From JBBSQE01 sp038258095 (lineage in GTDB: Bacteria > Actinomycetota > Thermoleophilia > Solirubrobacterales > 70-9), in the NCBI GenBank assembly GCA_038258095.1, contig JBBSQE010000109.1, forward strand, positions 1 through 10,509: a DNA stretch of 10,509 nt, written 5' to 3'. Numbering within the stretch: position 1 is the stretch's first letter; each line of letters starts with the position of its first letter. The position numbers were made by a program, and so were the translations under genes. Shown in pieces: positions 1-5,927 of this stretch. Below the pieces are notes generated by a model. It saw nothing but the letters and a program-made list of their open reading frames with translations. It made no database searches and was not told where the DNA came from.

Positions 1-371
1 ATGTTCTCGATCCCCTCCGTCTCGACCCGGAACCAGTAGCGGTAGTAGAAGTTGAGGGCGGGCTCGACCAGGCTGACGAACCGCTCGGAGCGCCCCCAGT
101 CGTCGAGGGCGCGCTCCTCGTCTGAGGCCGGAAGCAGAGCCCTGAGGTCGGGAAGGTTCGACCTCGGCGGGAGCGGGGCCAGGGGGGACGCGTAGTCGTC
201 AGCCGCATGATCGAACTCGGCAGCCCTGGCGTGCGAGCGCTCGGAGCCGGCGCTCGCGGCATCGAGATCGACGCCGATGGGAGGCTCCTCGGTCGAGCTT
301 CCGGCTCCCCCGAGCAGTGGGCTGTCGGCCGACAGCGGCTTCCCGCCGAGGCCGGGACGAGTGCCGCTCAC
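1..371 (-). CDS. Partial lysophospholipid acyltransferase-like protein (N-terminal part)
   Basis: A reading frame without stops runs from a GTG at 371-369 to the window edge, giving the first 123 residues. The GTG overlaps the ygfZ stop codon (GTGA, 368-371), a typical coupled operon junction. Residues 1-80 are rich in Ala, Ser, Pro and acidic residues and look disordered. Residues 84-123 are ordered, with the run DDWGRSERF followed by YYRYWFRVETEGIEN. From memory, that pattern precedes the HX4D catalytic motif in actinobacterial PlsC-like (LPLAT) acyltransferases, which transfer acyl groups to glycerophospholipids at the membrane. The catalytic motif itself lies outside the window, so the family call is inference. 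Codon use is strongly GC-ending, which supports real coding. Confidence 0.6.
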   Translation of the reverse strand, partial: MSGTRPGLGGKPLSADSPLLGGAGSSTEEPPIGVDLDAASAGSERSHARAAEFDHAADDYASPLAPLPPRSNLPDLRALLPASDEERALDDWGRSERFVSLVEPALNFYYRYWFRVETEGIEN

Positions 372-1345
372 GACTCGTCGCGGAACGGCAGCTCCACGAC
401 CTCCGCCTGGGCTTGGTCTCCGGCATCCGGGGCGCCGACGGCGACGGCGGTCCCTGGTTCGGCCTCCTTGCGGACGATCGCCAGAGCGATCGGCCCGAGG
501 GCGGGGGAGACGACGCTGGTCGCGACCACGCCCACCTCGCGGTCGCCGGCGTGCAACGGGGTGCCGGAGTCGGCCGGTGCTTCCAGACGGAGCCCCCGCA
601 GGTGGCGGTTCGGACGGCCGCGGTAGTGCAGTCTCGCGACCGGTTCCTGACCGATGTAGCAACCCTTGGTGAAGTTGACGGCGCGCTCGACGATGCCGGC
701 CTCGGCGGGCATCGATTGCGGGCCGAGCTCGGGCCCGAAGCGCGGGACGCCGGCCTCGACGCGGAGGATCTCAGCGGCGTCCTCGGACACGGGCACGGCA
801 CCGGCCTCGAGAAGGGCCACCCGGAGTGGGTTGGCGTCAGTGGCCGCGCAGAAGAGGTCGACACCGTCGTCGGCGGTCGAGACGGCCAGGCAGTCGACTC
901 CGCCGATCCGGGTTGCGGTGTTCGCGTGCTCGCCTCCCGGGGAGACCCCGCAGACGCCTGGGCTCCCGGGGCCGATCAGCGAGATCAGGGTCTGCGAGCC
1001 GGTCTCATCGACGAGCTCGACCTCGCGCCCGATCTTGTACATGTCGAGGTGGCGGCGAACCGTGCCGAGAGCGGCGGGCTCGAGGTCGAGGCGGACCTCG
1101 TCGGGCTTGACCCTCAGGACGCGCATGTCGCCCTGGATGTGGCCCTTGCGGTCGAGCAGGGCGGCGTAGCAGCCCTGTCCGGGCTCCAGCGCCTCGATGT
1201 CGTTGGTGAGCTGGCCCTGCAGGTACTCGGCCGTCTCGCTGCCTCGCAGGGTCAGCACACCGCGGCCGGGGCGCTCCACCAGCCCGCACTTCTCGCGGAG
1301 CTGGCGGTATTCGGCGTCGAGCTCGATTGCGGTCTCCGGACTCAT
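368..1345 (-). CDS. ygfZ: Folate-binding protein YgfZ (GcvT-like, Fe-S cluster maintenance)
   Basis: The product is 325 residues and belongs to the YgfZ/COG0354 branch of the GcvT aminomethyltransferase fold. The family hallmark KGCYIGQE is present, with its cysteine at about residue 229, followed by an Arg-rich segment (RLHYRGRPNRHLRGL). The N-terminal part (GVLTLRGSETAEYLQGQLTND) matches the folate-binding GcvT N domain. In E. coli, YgfZ uses tetrahydrofolate and helps to build or repair some Fe-S enzymes. It does not work in glycine cleavage. I chose the ATG at 1345 because family similarity begins there and a -10 hexamer TACACT lies 7 bases upstream. The frame stays open to 1468, but the extra residues look unlike the family. 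It overlaps the next minus-strand gene by 4 bases and is divergent from mntR. Confidence 0.88.
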   Translation of the reverse strand: MSPETAIELDAEYRQLREKCGLVERPGRGVLTLRGSETAEYLQGQLTNDIEALEPGQGCYAALLDRKGHIQGDMRVLRVKPDEVRLDLEPAALGTVRRHLDMYKIGREVELVDETGSQTLISLIGPGSPGVCGVSPGGEHANTATRIGGVDCLAVSTADDGVDLFCAATDANPLRVALLEAGAVPVSEDAAEILRVEAGVPRFGPELGPQSMPAEAGIVERAVNFTKGCYIGQEPVARLHYRGRPNRHLRGLRLEAPADSGTPLHAGDREVGVVATSVVSPALGPIALAIVRKEAEPGTAVAVGAPDAGDQAQAEVVELPFRDES

Positions 1346-1352
1346 TCTCCGC

Positions 1353-1358
1353 AGTGTA
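1353..1358 (-). promoter_or_regulatory. -10 element of ygfZ, probable leaderless promoter
   Basis: Read on the minus strand the hexamer is TACACT, close to the TANNNT consensus. It ends 7 bases before the ygfZ ATG, so transcription would begin at or within a base of the start codon. No convincing -35 is placed 16-18 bases upstream. Confidence 0.45.
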
Positions 1359-1384
1359 TTGGGAGGCTCCATTGGCGACCGTTG

Positions 1385-1401
1385 GTTTAGATGTGTCAAA
1401 C
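1385..1401. promoter_or_regulatory. Candidate MntR operator / promoter element between ygfZ and mntR
   Basis: The 17-base sequence GTTTAGATGTGTCAAAC has matching 4-base arms (GTTT / AAAC) around a 9-base centre, in the divergent region just upstream of mntR. Read on the minus strand it contains TTGACA, a perfect sigma-70-type -35 hexamer, but no good -10 sits 17 bases beyond it. DtxR-family regulators bind A/T-rich imperfect palindromes near their own promoters, so autoregulation here is plausible. The symmetry is weak and no consensus was compared. Confidence 0.25.
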
Positions 1402-1409
1402 TCTTGGTT

Positions 1410-2132
1410 GTGGTCACCAAAAACAAGGCCTCGCGAGCCAGCCACGCTCGTCCGCAGCGCCGCGCCACCCACTCGGAGGCGATCGAGGACTACGCCAAGG
1501 CGATCTACGCGCTGTCGAGGCGAGACGAAGGGCCCGTCGGGACGAACGACCTCGCCTCGCGGCTCGGGGTGACCCCCGCCACGGCCACGGCGATGCTGAA
1601 GCGCCTCGACGAGCGCGGGCTCGCCAAGCATCGTCCCTACAGAGGCGTCACGCTGACCCCCGAGGGAGAACGCGTCGCTCTGGAGGTCATCCGCCACCAC
1701 CGGCTCCTCGAGTCCTACCTCGCCGATGCGCTCGGCATGCCCTGGGACCGGGTGCACGAGGAGGCCGAGGTCCTCGAGCACTACATCTCCGAGGATCTGG
1801 AAGCGCTGATCGCGGCAAAGCTCGGCGACCCTACCCACGACCCCCACGGCGACCCGATTCCGGGCCCCGACCTCGAGCCGCCCGAGGACGCCGCCAGCCT
1901 GCCCCTCGCAGATCTGGCCCCAGATTCCGTCGCCACCTTCGTCCGCGTCTCGGATTCCGACCCGGCGATGCTCCGATACCTGACAGAGCTGGGTATCGCA
2001 CCCGGTGTGTCGCTTCGGGTGTTCGGGCGCGCTCCGTTCGGCGGCTCGCTGATAGTTGAAGCGGAGGGCGCCGAGCATTCGCTCGGAGACGAGCTGGTCG
2101 ACCGGATGAGGGTCCGGGAGGAGGACCGATGA
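1410..2132 (+). CDS. mntR: DtxR-family manganese-responsive repressor MntR
   Basis: The product is 240 residues. A winged helix (about residues 20-85, recognition region LGVTPATATAMLKRL) is followed by a metal-binding dimerisation domain (about 88-150, with the family run DPHGDPIPG) and a FeoA/SH3-like domain (about 170-236). Aligned by eye to DtxR, the ligands are D27 (Met10 in DtxR), H97, E101, H116, E120 (Cys102 in DtxR), E123 and H124. Asp and Glu at the two discriminating places are the MntR pattern, which points to Mn(II) rather than Fe(II). K30 replaces the Glu11 of Bacillus MntR. The start is uncertain: GTG 1410 is preferred, TTG 1404 is possible, and neither has a Shine-Dalgarno. Its stop overlaps the mntH ATG (ATGA), so the two are one operon and mntH is the likely target. 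Confidence 0.85.
   Translation: MVTKNKASRASHARPQRRATHSEAIEDYAKAIYALSRRDEGPVGTNDLASRLGVTPATATAMLKRLDERGLAKHRPYRGVTLTPEGERVALEVIRHHRLLESYLADALGMPWDRVHEEAEVLEHYISEDLEALIAAKLGDPTHDPHGDPIPGPDLEPPEDAASLPLADLAPDSVATFVRVSDSDPAMLRYLTELGIAPGVSLRVFGRAPFGGSLIVEAEGAEHSLGDELVDRMRVREEDR
2116..2124 (+). promoter_or_regulatory. Strong Shine-Dalgarno of mntH
   Basis: GGGAGGAGG lies inside the end of mntR, 4-7 bases before the mntH ATG at 2129. It fixes the mntH start and shows SD-dependent initiation at an internal operon gene, in contrast to the leaderless-looking operon heads. Confidence 0.7.
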
Positions 2133-3510
2133 AGCCGCCCCCGGAGACACTGGAGAGGCCGCAGGTTGCGGAGCCCTCCAACGAGGATGAGGATGCCCGG
2201 GCGACCGAGATTCGGATGTACAACGAGGAGTACCACCTGGCGCTCCCGGGGGAGATGGCGGTCGCCGAGGCCGCCCGCCGCTCGCTCGACGGCCACTCCC
2301 GCGGCCTGCGCCGCGTCTGGCCCTTCCTCGGCCCCGCGTTCATCGCGGCCGTCGCCTACATCGATCCCGGCAACTTCGCGACCAACATCGCCGGCGGGGC
2401 GCAGTTCGGCTACCTCCTTCTCTGGGTTGTGCTCGGCGCCAACCTGATCGCCATGGTCGTCCAGACCCTCTCGGCGAAGCTGGGGATCGCCACTGGGAAG
2501 AACCTCGCCGAGCTGTGCCGCGAATCCTTCTCGCGCCCGATGTCGATCTTCCTCTGGCTCCAGGCGGAGCTCGTGGCGATGGCGACGGACATCGCCGAGG
2601 TCGTCGGCGCCGCGCTCGGCCTCTATCTCCTGTTCGGCATCCCCTGTTCACGGCGGGCTGCATCGCCGGGGTCGGAGCCTTCGCCCTGCTGGCGCTCCAG
2701 CAGGCGGGCTACAGGCGGTTCGAGGCCGGCATCACCGTGCTCGTCGGGATCGTCGTCGCGTCCTTCATCGTCGAGCTGTTCAATGCGAAGCCCGACGGGG
2801 CCGAGGTGGCCAAGCACCTGGTGATCCCGGGCTTCGACGGCACAGCGAGCATCCTGCTGGCAACCGGGATCATCGGCGCGACCGTCATGCCGCACGTCGT
2901 CTACCTCCACTCGGCGCTGACGCAGCGGCGGATCCTCGGCCGCAACCTGACCGAGCGCCGCAAGATCCTCAACTTCGAGAAGGTCGACATCGTCATTGCG
3001 ATGACGCTCGCCGGCGTCGTGAACATGTCGATGATGATCGTCGCCGCCGCGCTCTTCCACAATACCGGCCTCGCCGGCATCGACACGATCGATGGCGCCT
3101 ACGAGGGCTTCAAGACCGCCGTGTCGAACAACGCCGCGACGATATTCGGAGTTGCCCTCCTGGCCTCGGGGTTCGCCTCGTCGTCAGTGGGGACGCTCTC
3201 CGGGCAGGTGGTCATGCAGGGCTTCATTCAGCGCAAGATCCCGCTCTTCTACCGGAGGGCGGCGACGCTCGCTCCGGCCCTGCTGGTCCTCGCGCTCGGC
3301 ATCGAGCCGACCGGCGCCCTGATCGGCAGCCAGGTGGTCCTCTCGTTCGGCATCCCGTTCGCGCTGGTTCCCTTGGTGATCATCTCCGCCAAGAGGAGCG
3401 TCATGGGCGAGATGGTCAACCCCCGGTGGCTGACCGCGCTCTCCAGCGTGCTCGCGGCGATGATCATCGCCCTCAACCTCTTCCTGTTGCAGCAGCTCTT
3501 CTTCGCGTAG
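2129..3510 (+). pseudogene. mntH: Nramp-family Mn(II) transporter MntH, reading frame broken by a 1-base deletion
   Basis: Nramp proteins carry Mn(II) or Fe(II) into the cell with protons. The first frame (2129 to about 2644) holds a charged cytoplasmic extension of about 60 residues, then TM1 with the metal-binding DPGN motif (residues 79-82), and runs to LYLLFGIP. The protein then continues in another frame from LFTAGCIAGVGAF, through the TM6 MPH motif and further hydrophobic segments, to the stop at 3508-3510. Adding one C to the run CCCC at 2641-2644 restores one protein of 460 residues. Uncorrected, translation ends at 2824 after 231 residues. Codon use and family sequence stay intact on both sides, so the lesion is very recent, a sequencing error, or a recoding site. 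It is translationally coupled to mntR. Confidence 0.88.
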
Positions 3511-3530
3511 CGGGCGGTTGCCACGGCGGG

Positions 3531-3536
3531 TACGCT
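3531..3536 (+). promoter_or_regulatory. -10 element, probable leaderless promoter of the 3543 gene
   Basis: TACGCT ends 6 bases before the GTG at 3543, the spacing at which the start codon would coincide with the transcription start. It sits in the 32 bases after the mntH stop. No -35 is evident. Confidence 0.45.
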
Positions 3537-3542
3537 TGCGGT

Positions 3543-3905
3543 GTGGCTCTGGCCGACGACTTCCAGCAGGCCCTCGACGCGCTCCCCGAGGACTGGACCG
3601 ACCTCGAGCTCGACCTCCGGATCGACGACGAGGACGCCTACATCGATTGCGCGGTCGCCCTCAGCCAGGTCAACGCCCAGCCCTACTCGCGCGCTGACTG
3701 GCACTGGAAGCTCCTGGTCGCCCAGAGCTTCGGGCATGCCGCTGCCGCCCAGACGGTGAAGGGAGTCCTCGCCAAGATCGACGCCGACGGCGTCACCGGC
3801 GAGCTTCGCCTTCGCGAGGTCCGCGAGGGGCGCGCCGAGACCGTCCAGATGTGGGGACGCCCGGAGTCGGTGCGCGAGGAGTTCCGCCAGCGCCGCAGCC
3901 TCTAG
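3543..3905 (+). CDS. Hypothetical protein, 120 residues
   Basis: I do not recognise a family. The product is soluble and acidic at the N terminus (ALPEDWTDLELDLRIDDED), with a central run rich in Trp and Ala (SRADWHWKLLVAQSFGHAAAAQ) and a basic, mostly polar end (GRPESVREEFRQRRSL). There is no signal peptide, membrane segment or metal motif. GC-ending codons throughout support real coding. The frame is open upstream to 3426, inside mntH, but a GTG at 3543 fits the -10 TACGCT six bases before it and gives a typical start. The receiver-like gene follows after 12 bases, so the two probably share a transcript. Confidence 0.7.
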   Translation: MALADDFQQALDALPEDWTDLELDLRIDDEDAYIDCAVALSQVNAQPYSRADWHWKLLVAQSFGHAAAAQTVKGVLAKIDADGVTGELRLREVREGRAETVQMWGRPESVREEFRQRRSL

Positions 3906-3917
3906 CGGGCACGGACG

Positions 3918-4247
3918 ATGGCCCGCGTCCTCGCGATCTCCGGCGACCTGATGTTCGCCAGCAAGGTTCAGGCGACCCTGGAGGCCGTCGGGCACGAGGT
4001 GATGCTCGTCGGCTCCGTCGCCGATGCCGTGACCGAGCAGCCCGACCTGGTCGTCGCCGACCTCGACGACGGGCGCCCGGAGGATCTGGTCGGGCTCGGT
4101 GCTCCGGTGCTCGGCTACTACTCGCACGTCAACGTGGACACGAAGCGAGCCGCCGACGCGGCGGGCATCGACATGGCGGTGCCCCGCTCGCGGATGGCGC
4201 GGGAGATGCCCGAGCTCGTCGAGCGAATCACGGGCGGGACGGCGTAG
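3918..4247 (+). CDS. Receiver-like (CheY-fold) small protein, probably degenerate
   Basis: The product is 109 residues. Alternation of hydrophobic strands and helices (VLAISGD, then PDLVVADLDD, then APVLGYYSHV, then DMAVPRSR) resembles the CheY-like receiver fold. The Asp in VVADL at the end of the third strand sits where the phospho-acceptor would be. The acidic pair after strand 1 is reduced to GD, the conserved Thr/Ser after strand 4 is uncertain (possibly the Ser in YYSH), and Arg stands where the invariant Lys of strand 5 is expected. It may therefore be an unphosphorylated pseudo-receiver. No output domain or kinase gene is nearby. It lies 12 bases after the previous gene, has no clear Shine-Dalgarno, and ends before a convergent gene. 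The fold call is by eye only. Confidence 0.6.
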   Translation: MARVLAISGDLMFASKVQATLEAVGHEVMLVGSVADAVTEQPDLVVADLDDGRPEDLVGLGAPVLGYYSHVNVDTKRAADAAGIDMAVPRSRMAREMPELVERITGGTA

Positions 4248-4290
4248 CTGCCGGCCGCTCCCGCGAGCCCGATTCGTCGCGATCTCCGCG

Positions 4291-4337
4291 ACCCATGTCA
4301 CATCGTGTACCGGATAGGTAGTCAATGTCACATGGGT
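4291..4337. terminator. Long imperfect inverted repeat between convergent genes, likely bidirectional terminator
   Basis: ACCCATGTCACAT (4291-4303) pairs with ATGTCACATGGGT (4325-4337) at 12 of 13 positions, and a small inner hairpin TACC-GGATA-GGTA (4308-4320) lies in the loop. The right arm includes the stop codon of the minus-strand gene. The left arm is 43 bases past the stop at 4247. There is no T-run, so intrinsic termination is inferred from position and symmetry. Confidence 0.5.
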
Positions 4338-5293
4338 GGGAACATCTCGGCCAGGTCCGGCGGCTCGCGGAGGATGCCGTGCGCGACGTCCCATGTCGCC
4401 CAGCGCCGCAGGATCGCCCGGTCGAAGCCCGAGGGAGCGACAGCGGGGCCCAGGGCCCGCAGCTGGGCCGCCGCCTCGGCGCGGTCGAGCGCCGGGACCT
4501 GAGCGAGCAGGTCGTCGAGGCCTGGGGCGGGGTCGGCGGCGAGGGTCGCGTAGCCGCGGCGAGTCGCTGCGAGCACCGCACGCACCAGTCCTGGACGCTC
4601 CGAGAGCGTTGTTCCCGAGGTGCAGAGCACGAGCTCCGGGTAGCGCGGAGCGCCGAACTCGTCGACCTTGAAGATGCGGATCGGGACACCCTTGCGCCGA
4701 AGAGCGACGCCCTCGACATTCCAGAAGGCGGTCGCGGCGTCGACCTTTCCCGCGACGAGGTCGGCGACTGCGTTGAAGCCGATCGTCACGCGCTTGACGG
4801 CACCCGGGTCGCCACCATCGCCGGCGACTTCGGAATCGAGGATCGCGTCATCCGACGGCAGGCCGGTCACCCCGACCGTCTTGCCCTCGAGATCCGTGGG
4901 ACGCTCGATGCCGCGATCCGAGCGGGCGATCATCGATCCGAGCGGGCGCTGGACGACCGGCATCACCCCGACGATGTCGAGGCCCTTCTCTCGCGCGAGC
5001 CCGAGGTCGTGGATGTCGAGAATCGCGAAATCAGCCCGTCGGGTCTCGAGCAGCTTCGGGGCGTCGGTTGACTCGCCGGGCTGGCGGACCGTCAGATCGA
5101 CTCCCGCGTCGGAGTAGTAGCCGCCAGCCAGGGCCGTGTAGATGCCGGCGTGGACGGCGTTCGGTGTGAAGTCGAGGATCAGGGCCGCGCCGTCAGGCGC
5201 GCCCGGTTCAGCGCCGTCCCCGCCGCAGCCGGCCGCGAGCGCGACCGAGCCGAGCGCAAGGACGGCCGCCAGCAGCGCGGCAACCCGTCTCAT
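4328..5293 (-). CDS. Lipoprotein substrate-binding protein, NMT1/THI5 (ThiY-like) family
   Basis: The product is 321 residues. It opens with a lipoprotein signal (MRR, hydrophobic run, then LAAGC with Cys23), so the mature protein is anchored outside the membrane. The body starts with LILDFTPNAVHAGIYTAL, the ligand-lobe opening typical of ThiY/SsuA-type binding proteins, followed by DFAILDIHDLGLA and later DLVAGKVDAATAFWNVEG. ThiY proteins bind thiamine pyrimidine precursors for an ABC importer. That specificity is only suggested here, and another small organic ligand is possible. I chose the ATG at 5293 because it gives a proper signal peptide. The open frame extends to 5425 but would overlap the pyrophosphatase start. 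No permease or ATPase gene is adjacent, so it must work with partners elsewhere. Confidence 0.8.
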   Translation of the reverse strand: MRRVAALLAAVLALGSVALAAGCGGDGAEPGAPDGAALILDFTPNAVHAGIYTALAGGYYSDAGVDLTVRQPGESTDAPKLLETRRADFAILDIHDLGLAREKGLDIVGVMPVVQRPLGSMIARSDRGIERPTDLEGKTVGVTGLPSDDAILDSEVAGDGGDPGAVKRVTIGFNAVADLVAGKVDAATAFWNVEGVALRRKGVPIRIFKVDEFGAPRYPELVLCTSGTTLSERPGLVRAVLAATRRGYATLAADPAPGLDDLLAQVPALDRAEAAAQLRALGPAVAPSGFDRAILRRWATWDVAHGILREPPDLAEMFPPM

Positions 5294-5303
5294 GTGACCG
5301 GGC

Positions 5304-5309
5304 ACAATA
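5304..5309 (-). promoter_or_regulatory. -10 element for the ThiY-like gene (divergent)
   Basis: Read on the minus strand it is TATTGT, ending 10 bases before the ATG at 5293. This gives a 5' leader of only a few bases. It overlaps the opposing pyrophosphatase -10 by two bases. Confidence 0.4.
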
Positions 5310-5313
5310 GTCT
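5308..5313 (+). promoter_or_regulatory. -10 element for ppa (divergent)
   Basis: TAGTCT ends 8 bases before the ppa ATG at 5322, giving a leaderless or nearly leaderless transcript. Any -35 would lie inside the opposing gene's signal-peptide codons. Confidence 0.45.
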
Positions 5314-5321
5314 GAGCGCAG

Positions 5322-5861
5322 ATGACCGATCTGATCGATCCCGACCACGAGCTGCTCGCTTTCGTCGAGATCCCGAAGGGCAGCCGCAACAAGTACGAGT
5401 GGCACCGGGAGATCGGCCACGTCATCCTCGACCGCTTCCTCTCGTCATCGATGGTCTATCCGACCGACTATGGATACCTGCTGAACCACATGGGCCGTGA
5501 CGGGGACCCGCTCGACGTGATGATCTGCGTTTCCGAGCCGACCTTCCCCGGCTGCGTGATCCCGGTGAAGCCGATCGCCCTGTTTCGGATGCGCGACGAG
5601 GCCGGTGAGGACGACAAGGTCGTCTGCGTGCCGATCCACGACCCGGGGTGGAACACGGCGGAGACGCTCAAGGACCTCACCGACCAGCTCCAGAACGAGA
5701 TCACCCACTTCTTCTCGGTCTACAAGCAGTTGGAGGGGAAGGTCGTCGAGGTCGATGGCTGGGCTTCTCGCGAGGAGGCGCTTGAGGTCATCGCCGAGGG
5801 CAAGCGGCTCCAGACCCAGCTCGACTCCGAGCGCGGCGCGGGCCGCGCCTCTGACAGTTAG
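5322..5861 (+). CDS. ppa: Inorganic pyrophosphatase, family I
   Basis: The product is 179 residues, the usual size for bacterial soluble family I enzymes. It hydrolyses pyrophosphate to two phosphates with Mg2+ in the cytoplasm, pulling biosynthetic reactions forward. The active-site signature DGDPLDV is intact (D60, D62, D65), as are EIPKGSRNKYE near the N terminus, YPTDYGY (residues 46-52) and the DEAGEDDK loop (D92, D97, K99) that completes the metal site. The ATG at 5322 begins right at the family N terminus and follows a -10 by 8 bases. The ThiY-like gene diverges from it with only 28 bases between the two start codons. The MIP channel gene follows 66 bases after the stop. Confidence 0.96.
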   Translation: MTDLIDPDHELLAFVEIPKGSRNKYEWHREIGHVILDRFLSSSMVYPTDYGYLLNHMGRDGDPLDVMICVSEPTFPGCVIPVKPIALFRMRDEAGEDDKVVCVPIHDPGWNTAETLKDLTDQLQNEITHFFSVYKQLEGKVVEVDGWASREEALEVIAEGKRLQTQLDSERGAGRASDS

Positions 5862-5911
5862 ACTCCTCGCGCCCGTGGCGTGGGAGGCTCCCGGCGTCCC
5901 AAAACCGACTC

Positions 5912-5918
5912 AGGAGGT
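5912..5918 (+). promoter_or_regulatory. Shine-Dalgarno that decides the MIP channel start
   Basis: AGGAGGT lies 9 bases before a GTG at 5928. It favours this start over an in-frame ATG at 5880, which would add 16 hydrophilic residues before the first membrane segment. Confidence 0.65.
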
Positions 5919-5927
5919 ACCGAGCAA

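Noticed and set aside
1005..2150. Long minus-strand frame (381 residues) opposite mntR
   Set aside because: It overlaps mntR and ygfZ in other frames, has no family resemblance, and the opposing frames carry clear conserved domains.
3249..4394. Long minus-strand frame (381 residues) opposite the mntH end and the two small genes
   Set aside because: It mirrors the plus-strand genes with skewed composition and no motif. The plus-strand frames have the expected GC-ending codons.
5882..5892. Symmetric GGGAGGCTCCC before the MIP channel gene
   Set aside because: A one-base centre cannot form a hairpin loop, and alone it is too short to call an operator. It is only noted as part of the repeated 11-mer.
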